A DNA stretch of 64,000 bases from Absicoccus intestinalis (GTDB lineage Bacteria > Bacillota_I > Bacilli_A > Erysipelotrichales > Erysipelotrichaceae): NCBI RefSeq assembly GCF_033971885.1, contig NZ_JALBUS010000005.1, positions 1 to 64,000 of the forward strand, given 5' to 3'. This document shows positions 34,721 to 43,575 of the stretch, one piece after another. Under the pieces are notes generated by a model. That model was not told where the DNA came from. It searched no databases and saw only the letters and a list, made by a program, of their open reading frames with translations. Numbering within the stretch: position 1 is the stretch's first letter; each line of letters opens with the position of its first letter. Position numbers and translations under genes: made by a program.

Positions 34721-36760
34721 TTAGATATGCAATGCGGTTGTATAAGCACCCCAAATAGCGCTCATCAAATTGCCTGGATGCACCGCATCACCAAGCAAGT
34801 GGACATGCTCATCTTTGATTTGTTCGTAGAGATCTTGATCCGCTCTATAACCAACCGAAACAATGATCGTATCGGCTGGAATTTCTTGTATGGTTTTGTG
34901 AACCCCTTGCAAGCTCATCACCATGGCCCGATCATTGATATTTGGTACATTGAGTGAGGTTGTCTTTACAAAAGCCTTACCGTTTTCATATTTCTTTACG
35001 GTCGAATATTTCAAGACATCCACATGATAGAATCGCAACAATTCTTTCAAGCAATTATAATTGGCAGCAGACAGACCTTCGACATTTAGAATTTCTGGCA
35101 GAGCTTCCACGATCGTGACTTTTTTATTGCGACGGGCCAGATCATAAGCCAGTTCACATCCAGTCAATCCACCACCGATGATCACAACATTTTGATTCTT
35201 GATATTTTGATGAGTCAATGCATCGATCGCATATCGAACGTGTGGTGAATCAAAACCTGGTGTATCTAATTTTCTTTCATGGGCACCGGTAGCTACAAAG
35301 ACCTCATCATAGTTAGCACGATCTTCGGGTTTAAATTCGGTATGGAACAAAACATGAACGCCTGTATCTTTGATTTGTTTACGATACCATTGGAGCAATT
35401 GGCGATCGTCCTCTTTAAATTCAAATGCAGAAGCGGCAATGAACACACCACCCAATTGATCGCTCTTTTCATACAGATCCACCAAATGGCCACGTAAAGC
35501 CGCCACGCGAGCGGCTTCCATACCCGCAATACCGCCACCAACCACAGCAACTTTTTTCTTGGTTTCGGCTGGCGTGATATTATAATGATTTTCCATTCCA
35601 CATCGAGGGTTCAAAGCACAACTGATATCTTTTGTTGCATGGGTCTTTGCATCATATTGGAAAATCCGTGCTAAACATCCAAAATGACACGAAATACATG
35701 GGCGAATATCATCTTCTCGACCTTCTTTGAACTTATTGGCACGATCGGCATCCGCCAATAATGGTCTTCCCATTCCCATCATATCGATGCGTCCTTGCGC
35801 AATGGCTTGGTCCGCTAGGGCTGGATCATCAAAACGACCACCACAAATGACCGGAATGTTTACATGCTTGCGTAATTCCGCAACATCGTCCAGATTCAAT
35901 GCTTTTGGCATATATACAGGTGGATGTGGCCAATACCATGCATCGTATGTTCCATTATCACAATCCAGCATGTCATATCCAGCTTCTTCCAACATTTTGG
36001 CAACCTTGAAGCTTTCTTCATAATCACGACCAAATTCCTCAAATGTTTCACCCGGAACAGCCCCTCGATTAAATCCTTTTGTATAACTCTTTACCGAATA
36101 GCGAATCGATACGGGGAAGTCTTCGCCACATTCCTTTTTGATGGCTTTGACGATTTCACATGGGAAGCGCAAACGATTTTCTAAACTACCACCATATTCA
36201 TCTTGGCGATGGTTGTAATTGCGAATCGTAAATTGATCCAATAAATATCCTTCATGTACGGCATGGATTTCAACTCCATCAATGCCAGCATCCTTAGCTG
36301 CTTTGGCACCAATCGCAAAACCTTGGATGTATTCTTCGATTTCCGCCTTTGTCATTTCCCGATTGTTTCGTTTTGGATTCCAAACATTCGGAAGCGCGCT
36401 CGGAGCGGGATCATCTGGATTTGTGCTGGATCGTCCAGATAGCGCCGAAATCATGATAAATACTTTGGAACCATATTTATGGATCCCGTCCGCAAGATAT
36501 TTTTGCCTTTTCACATAGCTTTCGGGATCATTCAGAATGGATGCCATCGCATTCTTTGGCAGGGGTACAAGCCCGGTAATGATCAAACCAGTGCCTCCTT
36601 TGGCGCGTTCAATGTAATAGTCTGCACCATCTTTTGTGTAGCTACCATCTTTGTTCATCAAACGTGGGGAAAAGACACCCATGGGCAAAAGGGCAATACG
36701 ATTGGGAACTTCTACCTTTCCGATTTTCACCGGAGAAAAGAGATGTTCATACTTTGACAT
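34721..36760 (-). CDS. FMN/FAD/4Fe-4S oxidoreductase of the old yellow enzyme / 2-enoate reductase family, 679 aa
   Basis: Three modules. Residues 1-340 form an OYE TIM barrel (MSKYEHLFSPVKIGKVEVPN, DGVEIHAVHEGYLLDQFTIR, YGGSLENRLRF). An iron-sulfur motif C-x2-C-x3-C...C follows (CISCHFGCLARIFQY, then SCALNPRCG). Residues about 385-679 bind FAD and NAD(P) (VAVVGGGIAGMEAARVAALR, VVIIGGGLTGCELAYDLAR). This is the architecture of 2-enoate and 2,4-dienoyl-CoA reductases and of the bile-acid enzymes BaiCD/BaiH, which reduce activated C=C bonds in anaerobes. The natural substrate (enoate, steroid or xenobiotic) is not deducible. It has a consensus promoter and a dyad in its leader. Confidence 0.9.
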   Translation of the reverse strand: MSKYEHLFSPVKIGKVEVPNRIALLPMGVFSPRLMNKDGSYTKDGADYYIERAKGGTGLIITGLVPLPKNAMASILNDPESYVKRQKYLADGIHKYGSKVFIMISALSGRSSTNPDDPAPSALPNVWNPKRNNREMTKAEIEEYIQGFAIGAKAAKDAGIDGVEIHAVHEGYLLDQFTIRNYNHRQDEYGGSLENRLRFPCEIVKAIKKECGEDFPVSIRYSVKSYTKGFNRGAVPGETFEEFGRDYEESFKVAKMLEEAGYDMLDCDNGTYDAWYWPHPPVYMPKALNLDDVAELRKHVNIPVICGGRFDDPALADQAIAQGRIDMMGMGRPLLADADRANKFKEGREDDIRPCISCHFGCLARIFQYDAKTHATKDISCALNPRCGMENHYNITPAETKKKVAVVGGGIAGMEAARVAALRGHLVDLYEKSDQLGGVFIAASAFEFKEDDRQLLQWYRKQIKDTGVHVLFHTEFKPEDRANYDEVFVATGAHERKLDTPGFDSPHVRYAIDALTHQNIKNQNVVIIGGGLTGCELAYDLARRNKKVTIVEALPEILNVEGLSAANYNCLKELLRFYHVDVLKYSTVKKYENGKAFVKTTSLNVPNINDRAMVMSLQGVHKTIQEIPADTIIVSVGYRADQDLYEQIKDEHVHLLGDAVHPGNLMSAIWGAYTTALHI

Positions 36761-36779
36761 AAATTTTCCTCCTATTTCT

Positions 36780-36793
36780 CCGAATTCATTCGG
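36780..36793 (-). promoter_or_regulatory. Dyad CCGAAT-TC-ATTCGG in the OYE leader
   Basis: Perfect 6-bp arms around two bases between the OYE promoter and ribosome site: a candidate repressor operator. Confidence 0.4.
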
Positions 36794-36809
36794 TTAATCC
36801 TTTACTATT

Positions 36810-36838
36810 ATAGTACTCATTTATGTAACCGCTGTCAA
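36810..36838 (-). promoter_or_regulatory. Sigma-A promoter of the OYE gene
   Basis: On the minus strand TTGACA (36838-36833), 17 bases, TACTAT (36815-36810). Confidence 0.7.
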
Positions 36839-36875
36839 TTATTGAATTTTTACATACGAGATGGTAATAAAACAC

Positions 36876-36899
36876 AAAAAAACGCAGATTTCTCTGCGT
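36876..36899 (-). terminator. Terminator of the flavorubredoxin gene
   Basis: Minus-strand ACGCAGA-GAAA-TCTGCGT followed by seven T. Confidence 0.9.
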
Positions 36900-36919
36900 A
36901 AAAAGACCGATGATCGAAA

Positions 36920-38311
36920 TCATTCCTCGATCTTCTTAAAGGCACTCTTTGGCAGACCACAAACAGGACATACCCAATCGGCTGGAACATCTTCCCATAC
37001 CGTTCCAGGGCGGACACCATGGTCTGGATCGCCTTTTTCTGGATCATAGACATAGCCGCATGGACATTGCCATTTGGAAAAAGAAGCAGAATTCTTTTCG
37101 GTGTTTTGCGTATCTACTTCCGAAAGATCAAGCAAAGATCCTACCAAAGCAGGCACCTTGGCATAGTCGCCTTCTTCTGGATTCCAAGAAGATTTCACTT
37201 CATCCGATACCACTTTAAAACCAGCTTCTGTCAACATTTCCCGTAGGACTTTGCAGCCTTCACCGCTCCATCCATAACAACCAAATACAGCGGCTTTCTT
37301 TCCCTTTAATTTTAAGGATTTCAAATAATAAAGAAAACTTGCCATACTTGCCAAGATACCATTTAAAATGGTTGGTGAACCAACCGCGATGGCTTTGGAT
37401 TTAAATACTTCATAAAGAATATCATCTTTTTCTGTATGATCAACATTAAATACCTTGACGATCGTATCTGGGGAGACACGATGGATTTCTTCCGCAATCG
37501 CATGCGCTATTTTTTCTGTACCATGCCATTCTGTCCCATAAACAACCGTCACTTGATTTTCCTGATAAGTATCTGCCCACTTCGCATAGGCTTCCACAAT
37601 TCGCATGGGATCCTCTCGCCAAATCGCTCCATGACTCGGTGCGATCATATCAACAGGCAAATTCATCGCTGCCAATTCTTTTACCTTTTTTGTGACCATT
37701 GGTGAAAATGGTGCCACAATATTGGCATAATAGCGCATGGCTTCTCGCCAAAGAATTTCTTGGTCGGCTTTATCCGCAAACATTTCTTCAACGGCATAAT
37801 GTTGTCCAAACGCATCCATCGAGAATAAAATGTTGTCGCCAGTTAGATACGTTGCCATGGAATCTGGCCAATGCAAGAAAGTCATTTCAACGAATACTAA
37901 TTTTTTTCCATTTCCAATTTCTAGACTATCTCCCGTATGGACCACATGGAAATTCCAACCTTGTTTTCCATATTGTCCTTCCAATGATTTTACAGCGTTA
38001 GCCGTACAATAGATGGGTGTATTGGGAATCAATTTCATCAAAGCTGGAAGGCTTCCAGAATGATCATTTTCACCATGATTCACCACAATATAATCAATCG
38101 CATCCAAATCAACTTCTGTCTTCAGATTTTCAATAAATTCAAACTGATGCGGTGCCCAAACCGTATCCATTAACACTGTTTTTTCTTCTTGGATCAGATA
38201 TGCATTCTGTGAACTGCCAGAGTGGATCGTATAATCATCTCCATGGAAAGTTTGCAGATCCCAATCCATATAACCAATCCAATACACATTATTCTTTACC
38301 TGTTTTTTCAT
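36920..38311 (-). CDS. Flavodiiron protein with C-terminal rubredoxin (flavorubredoxin type), 463 aa
   Basis: Start 38311 is 6 bases after GGAGG; the upstream ATG at 38323 overlaps that site. Residues 1-250 form the metallo-beta-lactamase diiron domain with ligands His79, Glu81, Asp83 and His84 in NHGENDHSGS and His in APSHGAIWRED. Residues about 255-395 form the flavodoxin domain (VTVVYGTEWHGTEKIAHAIA). Residues about 410-455 form a rubredoxin domain with CPCGYVYD and CPVCGLPK; the first pair is C-x-C rather than the usual C-x2-C. Such proteins reduce O2 or NO to protect anaerobes. A TetR gene and a dyad lie just upstream. Confidence 0.92.
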   Translation of the reverse strand: MKKQVKNNVYWIGYMDWDLQTFHGDDYTIHSGSSQNAYLIQEEKTVLMDTVWAPHQFEFIENLKTEVDLDAIDYIVVNHGENDHSGSLPALMKLIPNTPIYCTANAVKSLEGQYGKQGWNFHVVHTGDSLEIGNGKKLVFVEMTFLHWPDSMATYLTGDNILFSMDAFGQHYAVEEMFADKADQEILWREAMRYYANIVAPFSPMVTKKVKELAAMNLPVDMIAPSHGAIWREDPMRIVEAYAKWADTYQENQVTVVYGTEWHGTEKIAHAIAEEIHRVSPDTIVKVFNVDHTEKDDILYEVFKSKAIAVGSPTILNGILASMASFLYYLKSLKLKGKKAAVFGCYGWSGEGCKVLREMLTEAGFKVVSDEVKSSWNPEEGDYAKVPALVGSLLDLSEVDTQNTEKNSASFSKWQCPCGYVYDPEKGDPDHGVRPGTVWEDVPADWVCPVCGLPKSAFKKIEE

Positions 38312-38326
38312 CTTTGCCTCCAATCA

Positions 38327-38349
38327 GAAAGTTGTTTCCTATAACTTTC
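38327..38349 (-). promoter_or_regulatory. Candidate operator GAAAGTT-N9-AACTTTC upstream of the flavorubredoxin gene
   Basis: Perfect 7-bp arms lie just after a putative promoter (TTGTAT, 17 bases, TTTATA on the minus strand) and before the ribosome site. The TetR gene 80 bases upstream is the likely source of its binder. Confidence 0.45.
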
Positions 38350-38426
38350 CTTCTATATAAATCGTAACACATGTTTCCATACAACTTGGTTGCGAAAACA
38401 ACAGAATGGAAGAATACACTCCACAT

Positions 38427-38993
38427 CTAAATTTGATAATACGCAAGAATGATATCTACTTGTTCTAAGGTGGCACCTACCAAATCAAAAGACCCCTTTC
38501 GACAACACCAATCATACACATATCCTCTAGCTGTACGTAAAAGGGCTTCGGCCACTTGTTTTTGTTTCGCTTCATCCAAGCCCGCTTTCTTTAGATTCGC
38601 AATCAGTTGTTTGGTTAGATAGCGATCTTCTGAATATCGATAATGATTTTCGGCATTGATTTGATTCCGAAAGGTAATGCTGATGATTTCTACACCTGTA
38701 TCGACACACGTTTGCATCTGGAATCGAATCAACGCTTCGATTCCTTCTCGAGGACTTTTGAATTTTTGCGTTTGATATTGTTCTTCCAATTGTTCATCAA
38801 AGGTAAAATAGCCAAAATCAATGATATCCGCTTTGGACCGATAATGATGATACAATCCACCAATGGAAATCCCAGCGGCTTTTGCGATATCCTGTACTTT
38901 CACATTGTCAAATCCCTTTTTTTCAAACAATTGAAAAGCACAATCATAGATTCTTTTCTTTGTTTCTTCCCTTTGCCGATCTCTTGTTGTCAT
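38427..38993 (-). CDS. TetR/AcrR-family regulator, 188 aa
   Basis: N-terminal HTH: REETKKRIYDCAFQLFEKKG, NVKVQDIAKAAGISIGGLYH, HYRSKADIIDFGYFTFDEQ. The C-terminal ligand domain ends in LVGATLEQVDIILAYYQI. It lies upstream of the flavorubredoxin gene in the same orientation, with a dyad between them, so it may repress that oxygen/NO-defence gene; this is inference from position only. Confidence 0.85.
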   Translation of the reverse strand: MTTRDRQREETKKRIYDCAFQLFEKKGFDNVKVQDIAKAAGISIGGLYHHYRSKADIIDFGYFTFDEQLEEQYQTQKFKSPREGIEALIRFQMQTCVDTGVEIISITFRNQINAENHYRYSEDRYLTKQLIANLKKAGLDEAKQKQVAEALLRTARGYVYDWCCRKGSFDLVGATLEQVDIILAYYQI

Positions 38994-39021
38994 ATATCCT
39001 CTTCCTCAATCATCCATCTTG

Positions 39022-39387
39022 TTATTCGATCGAATAGCCAGCTTCTTCTAGACACTGCATGGCAAGATCAAAATCCGTAGCTTTCACAAGAACATAATCG
39101 GTATTGTAAGTGGATAGTGCAAAAATACTGATCTGATTGTCAGCAAGTATATTCGAAATTTTCGATAAGATCCCGATCAATGAAAATTCCAAAATGCCTT
39201 CCAGGCGAAAGCCTTTCCATCCATCTTCTCGAGCAATTGTTTGTAAGGGTGTATCTTTCGTATTGCATACAAACGAAATTTCTTCATCGGTTTTGCCAAT
39301 GAAATAAAAATTTTTCGTTAAATCAATGACATGAATATCATTCACTTTACATACTGTCAAATCATAAGGTATTTTTTTTAAATGCAT
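39022..39387 (-). CDS. ACT-domain protein, 121 aa
   Basis: The C-terminal half is an ACT fold: RLEGILEFSLIGILSKISNI, LADNQISIFALSTYNTDYVL, VKATDFDLAMQCLEEAGYSI. The N-terminal half (FYFIGKTDEEISFVCNTKDT) resembles the paired ACT-like domain of CASTOR-type proteins. Probably a small cytosolic amino-acid sensor. GAGGAAG precedes the ATG. Confidence 0.8.
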   Translation of the reverse strand: MHLKKIPYDLTVCKVNDIHVIDLTKNFYFIGKTDEEISFVCNTKDTPLQTIAREDGWKGFRLEGILEFSLIGILSKISNILADNQISIFALSTYNTDYVLVKATDFDLAMQCLEEAGYSIE

Positions 39388-39414
39388 CTTTATCCATCTT
39401 CCTCTATAAATTTT

Positions 39415-40425
39415 TTATTCTGTGGCCATACGAATAATCGTTTTTCCCTTTGATCGGCCCCGTTTCACCTTATCCAACGCTTGATTGATCTGATCTAAAG
39501 AGAAGATCTCATCGATCGAGGTATCCAAGGGATGATCTTTATCAAACAAATGGTTGATCATTTCCAGTTGTTTGCCGTTTTCATGCACAAAGAGAAAATC
39601 ATACGTTTGGTCTTTGGCTGCTGCCATTTTATCATATTTTCTTCCGGCAACTTGAAAAAGTACACGTTTCAACCAGGACATATGATTTCGTTGGGCAAAT
39701 CGACCATTGGGTAAACCACGCAATGAGACCAGATGGCCCCCTCGTTTCAGTATCTTAAATTCATTGGGCAGTTCTCGATCTCCTAATGTATCCAGCACGT
39801 AATCCACCGAATCTAAGACATCTACATAGTTTTCTTTTTTATAGTCAATAAACTTCTCAACCCCCAATTTTCGCACTCGTTCTTCGTTTTCTTTATTACC
39901 ACTGGTATAAACATGCAAACCCAGGGCATGGGCAATCGGTATAGCCATAGCGCCAAGGCTTCCTGTCCCACCAGAAATAAATACGGATTCGCCGGCTTGT
40001 ACATGCATCAATTCAAAGGCTTGCATGGCTGTAAGAGCGGTTAAAGGAACCGTTGTGGCTTGTTCAAACGTGAAATAATCGGGTATGGTCGCAAGAGCTG
40101 ATTCTGGCACAGCAGCATATTCGGCAAAAGCCCCAATCTTATGAAGCGGAAGACGTCCATACACGCGATCCCCTTCTTTAAAATGCGAAGCATTCTTTCC
40201 AACTTTTACCACGACACCGGCCAATTCATTGCCCATGATCAGTGGCAATGAGTAAGGAACAATGAGTTTCACTTCTTTACGAATGATCATATTATCCAAA
40301 GGATTCACAGCGGCAGCCATGACTTTGACAAGGACTTCCTTCTCATCAGGTACAGGAATGGTAATATCACGAATTTCCAGATCTGTCCCTTTTTTATTAT
40401 AATGCGTCAATATGGCTGCTTTCAT
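39415..40425 (-). CDS. Zinc-free medium-chain dehydrogenase (NADP-dependent quinone oxidoreductase-like), 336 aa
   Basis: MDR fold without zinc ligands: N-terminal KAAILTHYNKKGTDLEIRDI, NELAGVVVKVGKNASHFKEG, NAD(P) motif ESVFISGGTGSLGAMAIPIA and C-terminal VKRGRSKGKTIIRMA. Such enzymes reduce quinones or alkenals with NADPH. Its start overlaps the stop of the Rrf2 regulator by 4 bases, and the Rrf2 gene follows a nitroreductase by 2 bases, so the three form a redox-stress operon. Confidence 0.88.
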   Translation of the reverse strand: MKAAILTHYNKKGTDLEIRDITIPVPDEKEVLVKVMAAAVNPLDNMIIRKEVKLIVPYSLPLIMGNELAGVVVKVGKNASHFKEGDRVYGRLPLHKIGAFAEYAAVPESALATIPDYFTFEQATTVPLTALTAMQAFELMHVQAGESVFISGGTGSLGAMAIPIAHALGLHVYTSGNKENEERVRKLGVEKFIDYKKENYVDVLDSVDYVLDTLGDRELPNEFKILKRGGHLVSLRGLPNGRFAQRNHMSWLKRVLFQVAGRKYDKMAAAKDQTYDFLFVHENGKQLEMINHLFDKDHPLDTSIDEIFSLDQINQALDKVKRGRSKGKTIIRMATE

Positions 40426-40871
40426 TTCATCTCCTCTTCTTTCTCCTGATTTTCGTTGATATACATTCGCATATTTTCAATACAATCGGTAAGGGATATT
40501 TTCCTCAATTTTTCTTCGACATCTTCTTCGGTTTGGCGAAACATATTGCCAAGAACCGGACGAATATTATGTCCAACAATACACGCGTCATTTGGATTCT
40601 GATGGATGTCAAACAAATGCAACTGACTCGTTTCCGTCACGGCTGTATATACATCAAACAATGTGATTTCATTGGGACGTTTCTTCAAATGAAATCCACT
40701 AATGCCTCGTCGCCCTTCAATCATACCGGCCTTACGGAGTCGAGTCGTCAATTTGCGAATATAACTCGCATTAGTTCCGACACTATGTGCAATTTGATCG
40801 GAGTTCATTGGTGTTTCTGATTCCGCAATCAAGATCAAGGTATGTATTGCGGATGAAAATTTCGTATCCAT
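40422..40871 (-). CDS. Rrf2-family transcriptional regulator (YwnA-like), 149 aa
   Basis: Winged-helix domain: MDTKFSSAIHTLILIAESET, MNSDQIAHSVGTNASYIRKL, TRLRKAGMIEGRRGISGFHL. The iron-sulfur Cys triplet of IscR is missing; a Cys in NDACIVGHNI could be a thiol sensor, as in YwnA/HypR-like proteins that respond to electrophiles. It sits between nitroreductase and quinone oxidoreductase genes and may bind the dyad in the operon promoter. Confidence 0.87.
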   Translation of the reverse strand: MDTKFSSAIHTLILIAESETPMNSDQIAHSVGTNASYIRKLTTRLRKAGMIEGRRGISGFHLKKRPNEITLFDVYTAVTETSQLHLFDIHQNPNDACIVGHNIRPVLGNMFRQTEEDVEEKLRKISLTDCIENMRMYINENQEKEEEMK

Positions 40872-40873
40872 AT

Positions 40874-41686
40874 CTATACCTCCAAGACATAGGTTGCCAT
40901 ATATTCTGTATCCTCTGCCGTTTTGATACCTGGATCTGATTGAACAAATGACCCTTTTAAGCCTTTTTCTTTTGCTGCAATCTCAAAATGAGAAAGTGCA
41001 ATTCCTACATCTACTTTTTGAATATCGCCATACGAGTCTTTTTCATACCCCTTTGTTTTCTTTTCATAAAAATGGACTTGATCTTTTTCTACAACAACGC
41101 GCCAAGGTTGTTTATTCGTAGCCGAAGGGGCCCATCGTACCATTTCCAAAGGAAAATGCCAAATATTTTCATCCTCATCGCGTAAAGGTGTGTCAAAAGT
41201 ATCTTTATAAAACAAAGACTCAAATGGCAATCGACTATCGGACTTCATGCCTTTGCGCATCAACTTTTCTCGGACCGATCGTTTTTCTGCCGCATATCCA
41301 AGTGGTGTAACAACCGGCATTACTTCATCTGCTTTCAAATCAATTGCCTGTTCGAAAGATTTACGATCAATCGTAGCCGCCAACCATACAGTTCCAAGGC
41401 CTAATGAAGTGGCATAAAGAATAAACTTTTCAAAAGCATATCCAAAAGATAATTCTGCATTGTTTTGTTTCTTATACTTACCTGCAACATAAGTATGAGC
41501 CCCAAGAATAACGGGACTGCTCACATGATTTTTTTCCGCATCTAAAAGAATAAAATCAATGGGAACATCAAAGAGTCCTTTATCTTGATTTAGATAAGAC
41601 CTTACTTGATCCATAATATCTTCGGCAATAGCCTCTTCTTTATACGTTCTTACACTTTTTCTTTTTTTTATCACGTCTGTATTCAT
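40874..41686 (-). CDS. Nitroreductase-family protein, 270 aa
   Basis: A two-part nitroreductase: KKRKSVRTYKEEAIAEDIMD near the N-terminus, FEKFILYATSLGLGTVWLAA, PVVTPLGYAAEKRS, and a second conserved part MVRWAPSATNKQPWRVVVEK with VGIALSHFEIAAKEKGLKG. It matches the TM1586-like family of long nitroreductases. First gene of the operon with Rrf2 and the quinone oxidoreductase. The substrate is unknown. Confidence 0.85.
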   Translation of the reverse strand: MNTDVIKKRKSVRTYKEEAIAEDIMDQVRSYLNQDKGLFDVPIDFILLDAEKNHVSSPVILGAHTYVAGKYKKQNNAELSFGYAFEKFILYATSLGLGTVWLAATIDRKSFEQAIDLKADEVMPVVTPLGYAAEKRSVREKLMRKGMKSDSRLPFESLFYKDTFDTPLRDEDENIWHFPLEMVRWAPSATNKQPWRVVVEKDQVHFYEKKTKGYEKDSYGDIQKVDVGIALSHFEIAAKEKGLKGSFVQSDPGIKTAEDTEYMATYVLEV

Positions 41687-41710
41687 AAGATTCTCCTATT
41701 GTATTTGTAT

Positions 41711-41750
41711 TTGATACTGTTACATTATCAAAAATAAGTCCTCTTGGCAA
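41711..41750 (-). promoter_or_regulatory. Promoter with overlapping palindromic operator
   Basis: On the minus strand TTGCCA (41750-41745), 17 bases, TAATGT (41727-41722). A near-perfect 21-bp palindrome, TTGATA-N9-TATCAA with inner TGT/ACA arms (41711-41731), covers the -10. The Rrf2 regulator in the operon is the natural candidate to bind here. Confidence 0.65.
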
Positions 41751-41966
41751 GAAAAAAATCCACGTTACCTTCTCATGAATTTTATACATCTCCAAAAAAA
41801 GGAACCAATTTTAAGAATAATTTCCTTTTTAATAAATTACTTTAAACATCTTTTTGAATTTTATGAACGGAAAATGATAATGTCTCAATGATGTTAATGT
41901 CAATATTAAATTTACCAATTGGGGGTGTGGACAAAATCCTGGACCAAAGAATCCAAAAGGTATGTT

Positions 41967-42521
41967 ATGTACTCATATGAAGAAAGATTAAAAGCCGTAG
42001 AATTGTATATTAAATATAATAATAACAGTGCTGCTGTAATTAGAGAGCTTGGATATCCAAATAGAGGGACATTAAGGCTGTGGGTCAAAGAATTCAATCA
42101 AGAAGGATCTCTTCATGAAAAATATAAAGATAAATCTAAGTACAGTGACGAACAAAGAAAATATGCAGTCAATTATTATTTGGAACATGGCAGATCCATT
42201 TCAAAAACAATTCGTGCAATTGGATATCCAAATAGATATACGCTATCATTGTGGCTACAAGAGGATGTTGAAGGATATCATACTAGACCAATCGCTAAAT
42301 CTTCAAAAGCAATATATACTGAAGATGAGAAAAAAGAAGCTGTTATTCATACAGAAATAAGGGAAAAATCGGTAAATGATATAGCTGAGGATTATGGAGT
42401 AACAAGGGTTACTCTATATAAATGGAAAGAGGAGCTTCTTGGCAGCGAAAGTGAATGTACTATGAAAAAACAAGATCAAGACACAATTACGAATAGATCA
42501 ACCAGTGAAGAAACGGACTAA
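41967..42521 (+). CDS. IS3 transposase OrfA-type protein, 184 aa
   Basis: Three helix-turn-helix-like repeats: MYSYEERLKAVELYIKYNNN, REL GYPNRGTLRLWVKEF, KTIRAIGYPNRYTLSLWLQE and VNDIAEDYGVTRVTLYKWKE, used for terminal-repeat binding. Start 41967 is the first sensible ATG; a reading from 41919 would run through the terminal repeat. It ends at TAA (42519-42521), directly followed in the same frame by orfB. In related elements these two parts form one long transposase. Confidence 0.85.
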   Translation: MYSYEERLKAVELYIKYNNNSAAVIRELGYPNRGTLRLWVKEFNQEGSLHEKYKDKSKYSDEQRKYAVNYYLEHGRSISKTIRAIGYPNRYTLSLWLQEDVEGYHTRPIAKSSKAIYTEDEKKEAVIHTEIREKSVNDIAEDYGVTRVTLYKWKEELLGSESECTMKKQDQDTITNRSTSEETD

Positions 42522-43511
42522 TTGAAGCAAGAGGTTGAAAGATTGCGAAAAGAAGTATATCGTTTACAGCTTGAAAAAGATATTTTAGAGAAAGCAGCCC
42601 AAATAATAAAAAAAGAAAAGGGCATCAATCTAAATGAGCTAACAAATAAAGAAAAAACTATCTTGATTGATGCCCTTAAGGAAAAATACCCATTAAAAGA
42701 ACTGCTGATTGAATTAAAAATAAGTAAAAGCAGTTATTTTTATCAAGAAAACGCAATGAAACTTGGAGATAAATATAGTGAATTGCGCATAAGAATAGCC
42801 AACATCTTCAACTCAAATTATCAAAGCTATGGTTATAGAAGAGTCCATGCACAGTTAAAAAAGGAAGGAATATCAGTATCTGAAAAGGTAGTGCTTCGAT
42901 TAATGAAAGAAGAAGGACTTATTGTGATCACAACAAAAGAAAAGAAATACTCATCATATAAAGGAGAGATATCTCCTGAGGTTGATAATATTGTAAATAG
43001 AGATTTTCATAGTGAAAAACCTAATGAAATTCTATTAACGGATATTACTGAATTTTCTATTTCAGCCGGCAAAGTATATTTATCTCCAATGATCGATTGT
43101 TTTGATGGATTCGTAACATCGTGGTCAATAGGTACCTCCCCAAATGCGGAATTGGTTAATTCGATGCTGGATACAATCATAGCTAATTTAAAAGAAGATG
43201 AACGACCAATCATACATTCTGACAGAGGATGTCATTATAGATGGCCCGGATGGATCCAAAGAATGGATGATAATAATCTGATCCGATCTATGTCAAAGAA
43301 AGGCTGTTCTCCTGATAATTCAGCTTGCGAAGGCTTCTTTGGGCGCTTAAAAAACGAAATGTTTTATAAGCGAGATTGGAAGGATATAACTATAGATGGG
43401 TTTATAAAAATAGTGAATGATTATATTGAATGGTATAACACAAAAAGAATAAAACAATCATTGGGATATAAGAGTCCAATGGAGTATAGAAAGGAATTAG
43501 GATTAATTTGA
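42522..43511 (+). CDS. IS3 transposase OrfB (DDE integrase domain), 329 aa
   Basis: A coiled-coil start (KQEVERLRKEVYRLQLEKDI), HTH_21 region (YGYRRVHAQLKKEGISVSEK) and rve core with catalytic Asp in ILLTDITEFSI, Asp in IIHSDRGCHY and Glu in DNSACEGFFGRLKNE. The only start is TTG immediately after the orfA stop, with no ribosome site, so it would need reinitiation or read-through. Otherwise complete. Confidence 0.88.
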   Translation: MKQEVERLRKEVYRLQLEKDILEKAAQIIKKEKGINLNELTNKEKTILIDALKEKYPLKELLIELKISKSSYFYQENAMKLGDKYSELRIRIANIFNSNYQSYGYRRVHAQLKKEGISVSEKVVLRLMKEEGLIVITTKEKKYSSYKGEISPEVDNIVNRDFHSEKPNEILLTDITEFSISAGKVYLSPMIDCFDGFVTSWSIGTSPNAELVNSMLDTIIANLKEDERPIIHSDRGCHYRWPGWIQRMDDNNLIRSMSKKGCSPDNSACEGFFGRLKNEMFYKRDWKDITIDGFIKIVNDYIEWYNTKRIKQSLGYKSPMEYRKELGLI

Positions 43512-43575
43512 GAGTCCAGAAAAATGTCTTCACCCCCCATTCTACCAATATAAAAGTTACCAGTTTGACCAATGT

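Larger units (their letters stand above)
41921..43538 (+). mobile_element. IS3-family insertion sequence, 1618 bp
   Basis: Imperfect terminal inverted repeats: left GGGGGTGTGGACAAAATCCT (then GGAC), right end in reverse complement GGGGGGTGAAGACATTTTTC (then TGGAC). The element is flanked by the 3-bp direct repeat ATT (41918-41920 and 43539-43541), the target duplication size usual for IS3. It carries orfA and orfB with an intact DDE set. The two ORFs lie in one frame separated by a single TAA rather than in a -1 frameshift arrangement. Confidence 0.9.

Noticed and set aside
41919..41966. Start of the IS3 orfA inside the left terminal repeat.
   Set aside because: No ribosome site, and the family N-terminus (YSYEERLKAV) begins at 41967.
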